From the NCBI GenBank assembly GCA_030760725.1, contig JASWHV010000009.1:94228780-94292779 (forward strand): DNA of 64,000 nucleotides, in the 5' to 3' direction. The stretch comes from Neostapfia colusana. Taxonomy: Eukaryota > Streptophyta > Magnoliopsida > Poales > Poaceae. Shown piece after piece: positions 12,062 through 22,101 of the stretch (its first letter is position 1; every line of letters begins with the position of its first letter). The notes beneath the pieces are model-generated. The model worked only from the letters and a program-made list of their open reading frames with translations. It searched no databases and had not been told where the DNA came from. Position numbers and translations under genes: made by a program.

Positions 12062-12279
12062 CTAAAACAAAAAGCATTTAATCTTAGGTTAGATAAACTT
12101 TTAAACAAAATCCTATTTTGAATGAAAGTTGGGGTAAGATGAAGAAAGTGACTCCATTTAAATAACACTTTTCAACACACACCTTGTAAAATAGTTTTTA
12201 AGAAAATAGGGCCCTTAAATACGTCCATTTCTACCTAGGTCCACGTTCCTACAGGCAACCTTGGCTCTGATACCACCTC
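12062..12279 (-). other. B leader
   Basis: Short 5' leader between the PBS and orf0 on the minus strand, AT-rich at its left end. It contains the PBS at its LTR end. No uORF of note. Confidence 0.6.
12263..12275 (-). other. B primer-binding site (initiator tRNA-Met)
   Basis: On the minus strand this reads TGGTATCAGAGCC, a few bases inside the 5' LTR end (TGTGACA). It is complementary to the 3' end of plant initiator tRNA-Met, the common primer for minus-strand cDNA in plant gypsy elements. It fixes the element's direction. Confidence 0.92.
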
Positions 12280-15200
12280 TGTCACACCCGGTTTTTCCGA
12301 AGAACAACCAAGTGAATATCACATGTATGCCAGGATCATTTTCTCATACATGTGATGACAAATAGTGAAGCATCATTTATTACAAGCCAGGTGTCGAATG
12401 TAAATAAGTCTTACATAGCAAATGTCTCGATGGACAATAATAAGTTCATCACAAGTAAATAAACTAGTAGCGGAATATTATTCTTGAGGGCTACGTCACA
12501 GGCGTTGCCCGGGGGTCTCCATGAACCTAGAAACCTTCTTCGGATCCAAAATCTTGGTCATTATACACCACCTCATTATCTTGACCTGAGCAGCAATATA
12601 AACCAACAAATATGCAAGGTTGAGTACCGATGGTACTCAGCAAGTGTGGGAAAGTTATGTCATGCGTGGCTAGAACAAGGGGATGTTGAACTCATGGTTA
12701 AAGCACTACGCAATTAATACCTATCACCTTAGCTTATTAAGCACCTACATTACTACATAGGTGAAATGGTCCCAATCTCCCATCCCATCATTAAAACCAA
12801 ATAACCATAACATCATTTTCAATGTTAAGCTCCCCGCTTAACATCCAAAACATCCAAAACCATCAATCCTCTAATCATGAATAAGTCCAAGCCGCTCTTG
12901 ACCGTGAGCACGGCTGTCATGACAGTTTTGACTCTGCAGAGTTTGTACCACTGTACCCACATGTAGTGATTTCATCCCCCGTTGCCGGGTGTACTAAAAG
13001 AACCTCCATTATGCCAGTGGCTACGAACCACATTCACACTTCCCAGGTGTGTAGCCAGGAGATCACTACGAAGCCTTTACAAAGGGATTCCCGACGAGCG
13101 TGGGCCCACTGAGGTTTCACCCCTAACAGCATACAAGAGGCTCCAACACCGCTGCAGTGGCCCCCTCTTGAGCCTTGCGGTTCAAATGGTAGTCCAGCTG
13201 ACACCTACTCCCTGCACCATCCAACACACCCATACTACGCCGGGGATACACCTAATTAATTCGCCAAGCTGCCCCATCTCAACATGTGGTTGGCACGGTA
13301 AAGCCAGGTTACATGCTCCATGAACCGGTCCTTAGCATCCAGGCAAGTACTAAAAACAAACCCGAGTCTCGTGCACCCAGCACCAACCAAAACATCCAAC
13401 TTGCCGTGATCCCTACATCTACATAACTCATAACATCTCATTCAAGAGTATGGTAAAATAAACTGATGATCCCATATCCCAAATATCCCATTCTAAGCAT
13501 GGCTAAGCATATGCATAATAATAAATGACATGATAAAATAAATCCCAACCCAAGCTACAAGGAAACAAGGTAATGCAATTCTAGGGAAACTGCCTAGCAT
13601 GGGTTTCATATTTAACTTGACAATGCAATAATTCTATCTAAACATCCTAGTATAGGATCAAAGTGGTCAGGGACACTTGCCTCCTTCCTGCTGCTCTTGG
13701 ATGGGTAGTCCTGATCTTGAAAAGGGAGAACTTGCTCTGGAGCAGGTTCTACATCATACCATCACACATAGCAAAAGAAAAACAACAATCCATAAGACAT
13801 AGTTCAGACATCCACTTCATACAAACCACACATTCACATTTATGAAAGCCATTCACAAATTCTATGTGTTGTGGTTACTCTATGTGTGTTGATCTTTGGC
13901 TTACATGTACTTTTTATCATGTGTATATGATTTGTACTTTTGTATTCACATTTATATTTGCATACTATATATATGAGTTTCCAATTTAAATAAATTCCTT
14001 ATATTCAATTACTACACCTTTTAGCTACCAAGTATGCATGAAAGGTATTTTCCTACTCCATATGTGTCTTCATCCTTCTACCAACCCTAACTGAATTCTT
14101 TGGATTTTAGAAACTTCATTTATCATTTCCTAGTTGCTATATTTTCAGATTTATTTCCTGTGCCTAAATGTGAACTTTATTATGAAAATAATAAGACACA
14201 TCATCTAAACAGAATAGGTTCTGATCTAAAATATTTAATAATATATTTTTGACCTTTTCCTCTGATGTAAACTATTTTACATTTATTTTTCTAATTTTCA
14301 GAATTATTCTTTACTTAAAAATGTGTCCCTATAACTAATAAATGTGAATAATAAATTAAACAGATTCATTTCAGCCAAAAATCTATTTTTATCTCACTCC
14401 AAGGTTTTCTAAGTACTGGGAAAGTTTGTAATTTGAATTTGACAATATGTTTGTCCCACCTTTTAAATTTTAAATACTAGCCACATATTCCAAATTCCTA
14501 ACTTTAATACCAAATAGGGTTAAAAAAGTAAACTCACCCCACTACATGGTCTATAATATTATTTTAAGAATTTTCAGGGGTCTAGCTACACATAACAAAG
14601 GGATTTTTCCTAATTTTTATTAAGTCCAGGGGCTAAAACTGATTTTTAAATGAATTTACATGATTTTCTGAAGTTCCAGGGGCTAGATCAGAAGTTTCCT
14701 GGGCTAGCTCTCATTTTCCGAGAACCCCAGGGGGTAGCGCGTAAGAATTCCAGTCTTTATAACGCGGGGCTGACGTGGACCGTCCGATTTAAAACAGACG
14801 GCTGAGATTATAACGTCGAACCGGTACGCGGGGATTTAAACTCTACCGTGCGATTTAAAATAAACGGCGCACAAGCGGCCACGTCGCTCTGATCGAGCGC
14901 GGGCGGCGCTGCCCGGTGGCGCACGGCGGCGGGAGGCGGCGATCTCGCCGGAGAGTTTTGGATCTTCGTAAATTCTTCCTAAAACTGTGATTTTATGGCA
15001 TAGATCGGTGGAGGGGAGGTCGGGGATCTCACCTCGGGGGTTTTCTTGAGCTCGGAGGTCCTGGAAGGCGATCGGCGACGAGGTCCGAGGTGGATTCACG
15101 GCGAGGCTCGTCGGCGCTGTGTTTGAACCGCAAACCACCGAGTTTTCTTCACCTGCGAGGTTCCACGGAGGCGGTGGATCAAGACCAACGAGTTAGATCA

Positions 15201-15696
15201 GAATTCCCGAGCGTAGATCAGGCAGAATTCGCCGGAGGGGCTCGGGTTCTCACCGGAGAGAATATCGGCGGATCGTGGGGAAAAACGGGACGATGCCGGG
15301 GTTTTTATAGACGGGGGAAGGGCGGCGCTCGGTTGTGATCGAGTTTGCGTCGCCCACGAACGAAATTCGGCTGGGATACGCAGAGATCCGGGTCGGTTTT
15401 GATTCGGGGTGAGAGAGTCCGGCCGAGCGCGGGCGCGAGCGCGAGGAGGAAGAAAGACTGGCGGGCCCCGCATGTCAGTGGGAAGAAGGGGGGGGCGCGG
15501 CTGCGGGCTGGCGCGGGATCGGTTGGGCCGGCTGGTGGGTTTCGGCCCACTTGCCGGTTTTTCTGTTTTCCTTTTTCTTTTTCTTTTCTGTTTTGAGTTT
15601 AAATTGAATTCCAGTTTGAATTTAAATTTTTACAATACATGCAACACGTCCAAAAAATTTTAAATTCCCCTCTTAACAGGATTTTGGGGTGTTACA
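12280..15696 (-). repeat. 5' LTR of B
   Basis: 3417 bp, TGTCACACCCGG to GGGGTGTTACA in plus orientation, matching 3054-6480 with scattered substitutions and small indels. In the first 490 or so bases I count about 11 differences. On the minus strand the U3 is about 400 bases (15696 to about 15300), so R plus U5 takes up roughly 3 kb. Acts as promoter for the element's RNA. Confidence 0.95.
15302..15309 (-). promoter_or_regulatory. Putative TATA box of B 5' LTR
   Basis: On the minus strand the sequence reads CTATAAAAAC in an otherwise GC-rich context, about 390 bases inside the LTR start. The same motif is kept in the other LTR (about 6078-6084). Position and sequence suit an RNA polymerase II TATA box; no experiment supports it here. 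Confidence 0.6.
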
Positions 15697-15701
15697 GCTC
15701 T
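15697..15701. repeat. Right TSD of element B (GCTCT)
   Basis: Second copy of the five-base target duplication; A1 gag continues from here in frame with 3053. Confidence 0.9.
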
Positions 15702-16462
15702 CAAGGTATGCTCCTGAAGACGTCAACTCGGATCAAAAGAAGCAATACTTGTTCATGAGAAGATTGAACAATGAGATCCAAGTACAACTACTTAACAATG
15801 ATTATGCAAACTTCTAGAAGCTCGTTGACAGAGCTATAGTGGTTGAGAGCAAGATCCGTGAGATCGAGCAAGAGGGCAAGAGGAAGATGCCATACCATCC
15901 ACAAGGGAGCAATGTACGTCCCCGTTTCATGCCACCAGCTTCACTACAGTATGGCTCGTCCGCTTCTACTTTGCACCCCGCAAACCCAACTCGCCCTAAT
16001 CAACCACCGCAACAACATCCTGTTATGCAAGCACCTCGTATGCCTTTGCCTCCTGCGCCCCGTCCCAACATGGGCGCCTATGCTCAAAACCAGCCTCGCC
16101 CCAACGTTCCTGCTTTTTTGGGCAACAAAGCATGCTTTTCATACGGAGAGGCAGGACACTTTGCAAGTCAATGCCCAAAGAAAGGCCTTGGACAGCCGAC
16201 CAACGCACCAAAACAGAACCCACGGCCGAATGGAGGAGCTACGCAAGGTAACCATGCGCAGAAGAACTACGCTCGTGGCAACGTGAATCATGTCTCCACT
16301 AAGGAAGCGCAACAATCTGAGGACGTCGTGATTGGTATGTTCCTTGCCAACTCCAGCCCAGCCACTGTTTTATTTGATTCCGGAGCATCGCATTCATTCA
16401 TATCATCCAAGTATGTTGCCGGGTATAATCTGCCCATATCTGAAACACACTATGTTGGTTAA
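15697..16462 (+). pseudogene. gag: A1 gag 3' part and start of protease
   Basis: Resumes A1 gag (SRYAPEDVNSDQKKQY). It has one TAG at 15815-15817 (NF-stop-KLVDRA, expected CAG). The frame then runs through a basic, Pro/Gln-rich linker and a zinc knuckle CFSYGEAGHFASQC (16133-16174) in which the second Cys is Tyr, which should weaken metal binding. The protease starts at VLFDSGASHSF (Asp at 16376-16378) and is broken by a frameshift near 16455-16460. Confidence 0.88.
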
Positions 16463-18095
16463 TTCTCCCGGTGGAGGGATGAGGACTAATATAGTATGTC
16501 CGAAAGTAAACCTTAAAATAAGGTGGGTAGACTTTCTTGCCAACCTTATTGTCTTGGATTCCCAAGGGATTGATATAATACTTGGAATGGATTGGTTAAG
16601 CAAGCACAACGGAGTAATTCAATGTGCTGAGAGGAGCGTGCAGTTGACAAATGAGCACGATACTCGTATTGAGTTCGAGTCAGCCCAACCGGCAACCGAG
16701 AAGGCAGCGTTGAACCACGTCAAAGAAGCAACATTGGAAAGCATTCTGGTAGTTCAACAATTTTTGGATGTGTTCCCGGAAGAACTTTCCGGTATGCCAC
16801 ATGACCGGGACATTGAATTTGCCATTGATTTAGTATCTGGAACTGCACCTTAGCGAAAAGGCCATATAGGATGCCCGCTAATGAACTAGTGGAACATAAG
16901 AAGCAAATTCAGGAGCAGCTACAAAAGGGTTTTATACGCCCAAGCTCGTCAGCGTTGGGAGCCCCCGTGCTCTTCGTAGACAAGAAGGATGGGACCCAAA
17001 GGATGTGTGTGGATTATAGGTCTCTCAATGGGGTGACGATCAAGAATAAATACCCGCTGCCCGTACAGAGGACCTTTTCGACCAAATGAAAGGTGCCCGA
17101 ATTTTCTCCAAGATTGATCTTCAGTCGGGATACTTCCAGCTTAAGATTAAGCCCTCCGACATAACCAAGACTGCATTTCGAACTGGGTATGGTTCGTATG
17201 AATATACTGTTATGTCTTTTGGGTTAACGAATGCACCCGCATATTTTATGTACCTCATGAATAAGGTCTTCATGGAGTACATGGACATGTTTGTCGTGGT
17301 TTTCATCGACGATATCATGGTGTATTCAAAAAGCGAGGAAGAATATGAAGAACATTTGAGATTGACATTGCAGAAACTGCGAAACATCAATTATATGCCA
17401 AGTTCAGCAAGTGTCAATTTTGGCTAAGGGAGATATCGTTCCTAGGCCACATCATCTCCAAGAGAGGAGTATCGGTTGATCCCGGAAAAGTGGGAGATGT
17501 TCTGAAGTGGAACCAACCGCAAAATGTGAGAGATATTCGGAGTTTCCTTGGGATGGCTGGATACTACTGACGGTTCATCAAGGATTTCTCCAAAATAGCG
17601 AAGCCTATGACTTAATTGCTAATGAAGGGAAAAGCATTTCAGTGGACACCAGTGTGCCAAGAAAGCTTTGAGGAGCTTAAGAAAAGACTAACCACAGCGC
17701 CGGTCTTGGTATTGCCGGACATGAGCAAAAGCTTCGACATATATTGTGATGCATCAGGACAAGGGATTGGATGTGTGCTCATGCAAGAAGGACAAGTGGT
17801 AGCCTATGCGTCGAGACAACTAAAGAAACAAAGGCTGAATTACCCCACACAAGACTTGGAACTTGCAGCCGTTGTACATGCATTGAATATTTGTAGACAT
17901 TATATCCTTGGCCACCGATCCGAGATCTATACGGATCACAAAAGCCTCAAGTATATATTCACGCAAACAGATCTGAATTTGAGGCAACGTCGATGGTTGG
18001 AACTCATCAAGGATTATGATGTTGGAATCAATTATCACCCCAGAAAGGCCAATGTAGTAGCTGATGCGTTGAGCCGAAAGGGAGCATGTCACCAA
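16463..18095 (+). pseudogene. pol: A1 protease end, RT and RNase H
   Basis: Segments in different frames encode the protease C-terminus (LIVLDSQGIDIILGMDWL), RT (GFIRPSSSALGAP, VDKKDGTQRMCVDYRSL, KIDLQSGYF, catalytic FIDD at 17302-17313) and RNase H (YCDASGQGIG, DLELAAVVHAL, IYTDHKSL, DALSRK). Breaks: a TAG near 16851 (TAP-stop-RKRPY), a frameshift near 17065, a frameshift near 17385, TGA at 17568-17570 in GYY-stop-RF and TAA near 17614. The RT catalytic pair is intact, but the chain is cut many times. The same GYY-stop-RF lesion is found in B. Confidence 0.88.
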
Positions 18096-19660
18096 CTCAC
18101 GGTTCGGGAGCTACCGCCCGAGCTGCGCATGAAGTTTGAATGATTACACCTCGGGTTCTTGAACGTGATGGAAGTGATAGAACTCAACTCTTCATTGGAA
18201 CAAGAGATATGAGATGGCGAAGTAACTGATGAGAAAATCAATGAAATCAAGGAAAGAATCCGACAAGGCATAGAAAAGGATTTCAAGGAAGACAAGAAGG
18301 GCAAGCTTTGGTTAGAGAAAAGGATTTGTGTGCCTAACGTGAAGCACATCCGTGACACAATATTAAAGGAGGCACATGACTCACCTTATTTCATACACCA
18401 GCTGTACAAAGATGTACAAGGACCTGAAAATTTAATATTGGTTAGATGGTATGAAAAGGGACATAGATGAATATGTTGCCTTATGCGACACGTGCCAACG
18501 AGTGAAGGCCGAACATCAATGACCCGCTGGACTGTTGCAGCCATTGAAAGTACCTGAGTGGAAGTGGGAATACATCAGCATGGATTTTATTGCCGGATTG
18601 CCACGTACTCGGTCGGGTTACGACTCCATTTGGGTTATTGTGGACCGATTGACGAAAACAGCCCATTTTCTTCCTGTTAGAACCACGTACCGCGTCGCAG
18701 AACTAGCTGAGCTGTATATGGAGCAAATCGTGTGTCGCCATGGAGTTCCGCAGAGGATAGTTTCAGATCGGGATTCTCAATTTACCTCTATGTTCTGGAA
18801 GAAGCTGCATGAAGCCATGGGTACACGGCTGAATTTCAGCTCCGCTTATCACCTGCAAACTGACGGGCGAACTGAGAGGACAAATCAAATTTTGGAAGAC
18901 ATGTTGAGAGCTTGCGCCTTGAAACATGGGCGCAGTTGGGATAGGAGCTTGCCGTATGCTGAATTCTCATACAACAACAGCTATCAAGCCAGCATGAAGA
19001 TGTCACCTTTCAAAGCATTGTATGGTAGACGGTGTAGAACGCCGCTGTTCTGGAATGAGACTGGAGAGAGCCAAGTGTTTGGTCCCGAAGTGCTGCAATA
19101 CACCAAAAAGCAAGTCCAAACGATGCGAGAAAATTTGATGGCTGCTCAGTCACGACAAAAAAGGTTATGCGGACAATAGGCGAAGAAGATTGACCTTCGA
19201 AGTAGGAGACTTCGTGTACCTTAAGGTATCACCTATCCGAGGCCAATGACGGTTCAACGTCCAGGGCAAATTAGCACCTTGCTACATCGGGCCATTTAAG
19301 ATTTTGGGCAAGCGAGGAGAAGTAGCCTATCAACTAGAGCTGCCAACGCACCTCTCTGACGTACACGATATGTTTCACGTATCCCAATTCAAGAATTGCT
19401 TAAGAGTACCGGAAGAACAAGTACCGATGGATGAGCTCGAGCTTCAAGAGGATCTGACCTATGGGGAGCACCCCGTACAAATTTTTGACATGAAAGAAAG
19501 GGTCACGAGGAACAAAATGATCCGTTGGTGCAAGGTACAGTGGAGCCATCACACGGAAGCCGAAACTACATGGGAGCGTGAGGAAAACCTCAAGGCAGAA
19601 TTCCCTCATCTATTCTCTACTCTATCGAATCTCGAGGGCGAGATTCAGTTTAAGGGGTAG
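18096..19660 (+). pseudogene. pol: A1 integrase with chromodomain-like tail
   Basis: The HHCC region (18370-18530) is degraded, with stops and frameshifts. The catalytic core is open from about 18535 to 19179: MDFIAGLPRTRSGYDSIW, SDRDSQF and TERTNQILEDML supply the D, D, E residues; the usual SDRGTQF is changed to SDRDSQF. A frameshift near 19160 separates the C-terminal part, which holds GEVAYQLELP, FHVSQFKNCL and the chromodomain-like HHTEAETTWEREENL block, ending at the TAG of 19658-19660. The stop is followed at once by the PPT and 3' LTR. Confidence 0.9.
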
Positions 19661-19663
19661 GTT
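19646..19663 (+). other. Polypurine tract of A1
   Basis: TTTAAGGGGTAGGTT directly precedes the LTR start TGTAACAG. It overlaps the last codons of pol, as in related elements. Confidence 0.8.
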
Positions 19664-19856
19664 TGTAACAGCCTCAATTTCATTTCCATGCATTGCATAC
19701 ATTTTTCATATAGAGAAACATTATAAAAGAAGTAGAAATGGAGGAAGGAACCATAGAAATGGAGAAAGAATCATAAAAATGGTGGGGAATGGAAAAAAGA
19801 TAGCTGAAATGAGCCAATTTAAATTTGCCAATGTGCGCTGTCGACACTTTCCCCGG

Positions 19857-20475
19857 CCCCGCTGGACGCGTGGCGCCCTTGGAGCTCACCTCCACGGAGG
19901 GGGTATGGTCCGGCACCACTGGACACATGGCGCCCTCGGAGCTCGCCTCTGAGGATAGGGGAGGTCCGGCACCGATGGACACATGGCACCCCCGGAGCTC
20001 GCCTCTGAGGAGAGGGGAGGTCCGGCACCGGAGGACACGTGGCACCCTCGGAGCTCGCCTCTGAGGAGAGGGGAGGTCCGGCACCACTGGACACATGGCG
20101 CCCTCGGAGCTTGCCTCTGAGGATAGGGGAGGTCCGGCACCGCTGGACACGTGGCGCCCTCGGAGCTCGCCTCTAAGGAGAGGGGAGGTCCAGCACCGCT
20201 GGACACGTGGTGCCCTCGGAGCTTGCCTCTGAGGAGAGGGGAGGTCCGGCACCGCTGGACACGTGGCGCCCTCGGAGCTCGCCTCTGAGGAGAGGGGAGG
20301 TCTGGCACCGCTGGACACATGGTGCCTTAGGAGCTTATCCCTGCGGAGGGTGTGAGGTCCGGCACTGCTGGCCACGTGGCAGGCCCGGAGCTCGCCTCTG
20401 AGGAGGAGGGTGGCCCGGCCCCGCTGGGCACGTGGCGCTTTCGGAGCTCACCCTTGTGGAGGGGGCGAGGTCCCT
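19857..20475 (+). repeat. 56-bp tandem array, 11 units, in A1 LTR U3
   Basis: Eleven GC-rich units in register. The hexamer at the same place in each unit starts at 19867, 19924, 19980, 20036, 20092, 20148, 20204, 20260, 20316, 20373 and 20429, so the period is 56 bp with two 57-bp steps. Six units have CACGTG followed by G, four have CACATG, one has CGCGTG. Each unit also has a GAGCTCGCCTCTGAGGAG-like half. The array lies about 180 bases upstream of the LTR's TATA box, where enhancers are expected. CACGTGGC is the G-box/ABRE core known from plant bZIP and bHLH binding sites; binding here is inference. Confidence 0.92.
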
Positions 20476-20651
20476 AGGCGGTTTTTCTACTGTGCGCGGG
20501 GGTACCCGGTACTGACGGTACTGGCAAAATTTCCCCAAATTTTTCCCACATTGCTGCCGCACCTAACTGAAAAGATAAGTTTGTTGAGATCCAAAATTGA
20601 GTAGGACTATTATTTAAGCTCCAATTAGAGTAGGACTCCTCTTCTTTCCCT

Positions 20652-20659
20652 TATAAATA
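20652..20659 (+). promoter_or_regulatory. Putative TATA box of A1 3' LTR
   Basis: TATAAATA, conserved with the same surroundings (GAGTAGGACTCCTCTT before it) in the A-type solo LTR at 42658-42665. Transcription from here would leave the LTR toward A2 orf0 antisense. Confidence 0.65.
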
Positions 20660-21029
20660 GAACCCAACCCCCCACCCTTTTGCCGTAACCCCTTTCCCTT
20701 TTTGTTCCTCCCAAGTCGGCGACTTGGAGGCCCTAGCCCCCAACTCGCCGAGTTAAACCCCCCTCGCCGGAATTCAGTCGCCAGTGAGCTCCTGCTGCTG
20801 CCATTGCTAGGAGGAAGACCCTGCCACCAAAGGGATGTGAGGTAGGTCTTCATTACCCATCTTACGACATCGTCGCTGTTTCTACACATCCGATTTCTTC
20901 GCTCCCTTCGAACCAAAACTTTGGAGTTGCAGTTGGAGCCTGATGCCCTTATTGATATTCCGCTGTCGTTTAGAGTCTTCCGCTGCAATAATAAGATAGA
21001 CATTCATGAGTGAGACATTGAGTCATTGT

Positions 21030-21035
21030 AATAAA
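21030..21035 (+). terminator. Putative polyadenylation signal in A1 3' LTR
   Basis: AATAAA about 130 bases before the LTR end, in a segment conserved with the solo LTR (about 44719-44724). This would set the end of R. Confidence 0.5.
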
Positions 21036-21163
21036 GTACATAGACACTATTTATTCGTGGTTATATTCTGAATTCAGTTTATGGATTACATGTGTATGTG
21101 TGATGAACATCCTGGGCACACATATGCATTCATATGGTTCTATTTTTGGAACCGGGTGTCACA

Positions 21164-21840
21164 CCACTCTTCCGATATGGGTGCAGCTCAAAAGTAGTGT
21201 TCTCAAGCTGCTCACGGAAGGAGTAGCACAGTCCAGTGAGTGCATCCCATGCAGCATCATCGATAGCTTCTGCCCATGTAGCTCTCCATGTGGGTGCGAA
21301 GTGCCGAGTGACAACCCTACCGTTAGATAGGATGGTTACTTCAGCCTTCCACTCTTCATGTCCGAGACGAGGGACTTTCTTGAGGAGATACTCCGGGTAT
21401 AAGCTGCAGCAATCCGGAAACTCTTTAAGCTCCTTGGATATGTGTCCTCCTTCCATCCCGTCAGACCGGAATTCTTGAACTGAATGATTGGCCTGTTCAT
21501 CACCTTCATTTTCGGCCTCAGCAGGGGGTGGCTCCTCTTTGGATTCATCTCCTTCCAACATAGCTTCATGAGACTCCACGGGGTGTAAGCCCGCGTGGAA
21601 CTCCTCCTGAGGTGCGTACCAATGCTGTTCTTGTGGATCGTCTTCCATGTCGTCTTCGATTGGTTCCACCTCTTCCGGATCCTCTTTTTCATGCATAGAG
21701 CTACTGACTTCATCTTCATCATGAGGTTCCATCTTCACCTCCTCCCAATATGGTCCATCGGACACCTCAATGGGGTTAAGTGCACTTCCAAGTGGTGGTG
21801 GACGAGTCCTTATGCGTGATGTGCTTTTAGTCACCGGCAT
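21164..21840 (-). CDS. A2 orf0, 3' end cut off by A1
   Basis: Open for about 225 A2-derived codons from ATG at 21840 (MPVTKSTSRIRTRPPPLG). The last ten or so codons before the stop at 21130 come from A1's LTR. The N-terminal third is basic, the middle very acidic (runs of Asp/Glu around residues 35-110), and residues about 135-225 hold the shared orf0 module: LYPEYLLKKVPRLGHEEW, WKAEVTIL, RATWAEAIDDAAWDALTGLC, then LENTTFELHPYR. The start is supported by the identical context in A1. The true C-terminus is lost, probably beyond A1's left end. No homology to a characterised enzyme is recognised; it might be an RNA- or chromatin-associated accessory protein, but that is speculation. Confidence 0.7.
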
Positions 21841-22101
21841 CTATAAATACGACATGACAAACTTTACAGAAGAAGAAAATAACTCCAAAACTTCAGAAGC
21901 TATGAAGCAAGAAAATGAAAGTGTTGCTGCCCGAGAAAACAGGGGCTGAAAATAGAACTTTGCGGTGGCTGAATTGACATGTAAAGTGCAGAAGCAAGCA
22001 ATTTTCGAAAGTAACAGTTTAGAGGGGTGCTCGTATGTGTTTTAGAGTGTCCATTCTACCTAGGCTTGTGTTCTATGGTCAACGTGGCTCTGGTACCAAT
22101 T
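21841..22101 (-). other. A2 leader with primer-binding site
   Basis: Non-coding leader matching the A1 leader. At its right end the minus strand reads TGGTACCAGAGCC (22086-22098), one base from the standard initiator tRNA-Met PBS TGGTATCAGAGC, three bases from the LTR end. The change TAT to TAC is probably a mutation. Confidence 0.8.

Larger units (their letters stand above)
3054..15696 (-). mobile_element. Full-length Ty3/gypsy element B
   Basis: A complete, minus-strand element of 12.6 kb with two LTRs of about 3.42 kb, PBS, leader, orf0, gag-pol and PPT, flanked by TSD GCTCT. Order on the minus strand: 5' LTR (12280-15696), PBS, orf0, gag, protease, RT, RNase H, integrase, chromodomain-like tail, PPT, 3' LTR (3054-6480). 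The first 490 or so bases of the two LTRs differ at about 11 positions (roughly 2%), so the insertion is fairly recent. Coding regions nevertheless carry at least four nonsense codons and two frameshifts, so it is unlikely to move itself; it might be mobilised in trans. Confidence 0.93.
1797..21163 (+). mobile_element. Ty3/gypsy element A1, left end missing, split by element B
   Basis: A1 is the plus-strand host of B. Its parts are leader (1797-2015), an orf0 remnant, gag (2454-3053 and 15697 onward), protease, RT, RNase H, integrase with chromodomain-like tail (to 19660), a polypurine tract and a 3' LTR (19664-21163). The 5' LTR and PBS would lie left of the D' insertion, outside the window. 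The pol order and the integrase tail fit chromodomain-bearing (Tekay/Del-like) gypsy elements; that lineage is inferred from motifs, not from a tree. Every domain has stops or frameshifts, so the copy is dead. On its right it abuts orf0 of an inverted relative, A2, into which it appears to have inserted. Confidence 0.85.
19664..21163 (+). repeat. 3' LTR of A1
   Basis: 1500 bp, from TGTAACAGCC to GGGTGTCACA. Its start, its promoter region and its last 240 bases match the A-type solo LTR at 42029-44852, which is 2824 bp. Compared with that copy, about 1.6 kb is missing after position 20925 (equivalent to about 42990-44615), and the U3 carries a 56-bp tandem array absent from the solo copy. The LTR ends against A2 orf0; CCACT (21164-21168) would be the right TSD. 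Confidence 0.9.

Noticed and set aside
3257..12717. A 77-codon frame found twice (3257-3490 and 12484-12717), seemingly conserved
   Set aside because: Both copies lie at the same place in the two LTRs of B and are copies by origin; no protein similarity.
19680..20375. Long minus-strand frames (up to 231 codons) and plus-strand frames across the 56-bp array
   Set aside because: They are repeat artefacts: GC-rich 56-bp units lacking stops in several frames; the proteins are Pro/Ser/Arg repeats without conservation in sister LTRs.
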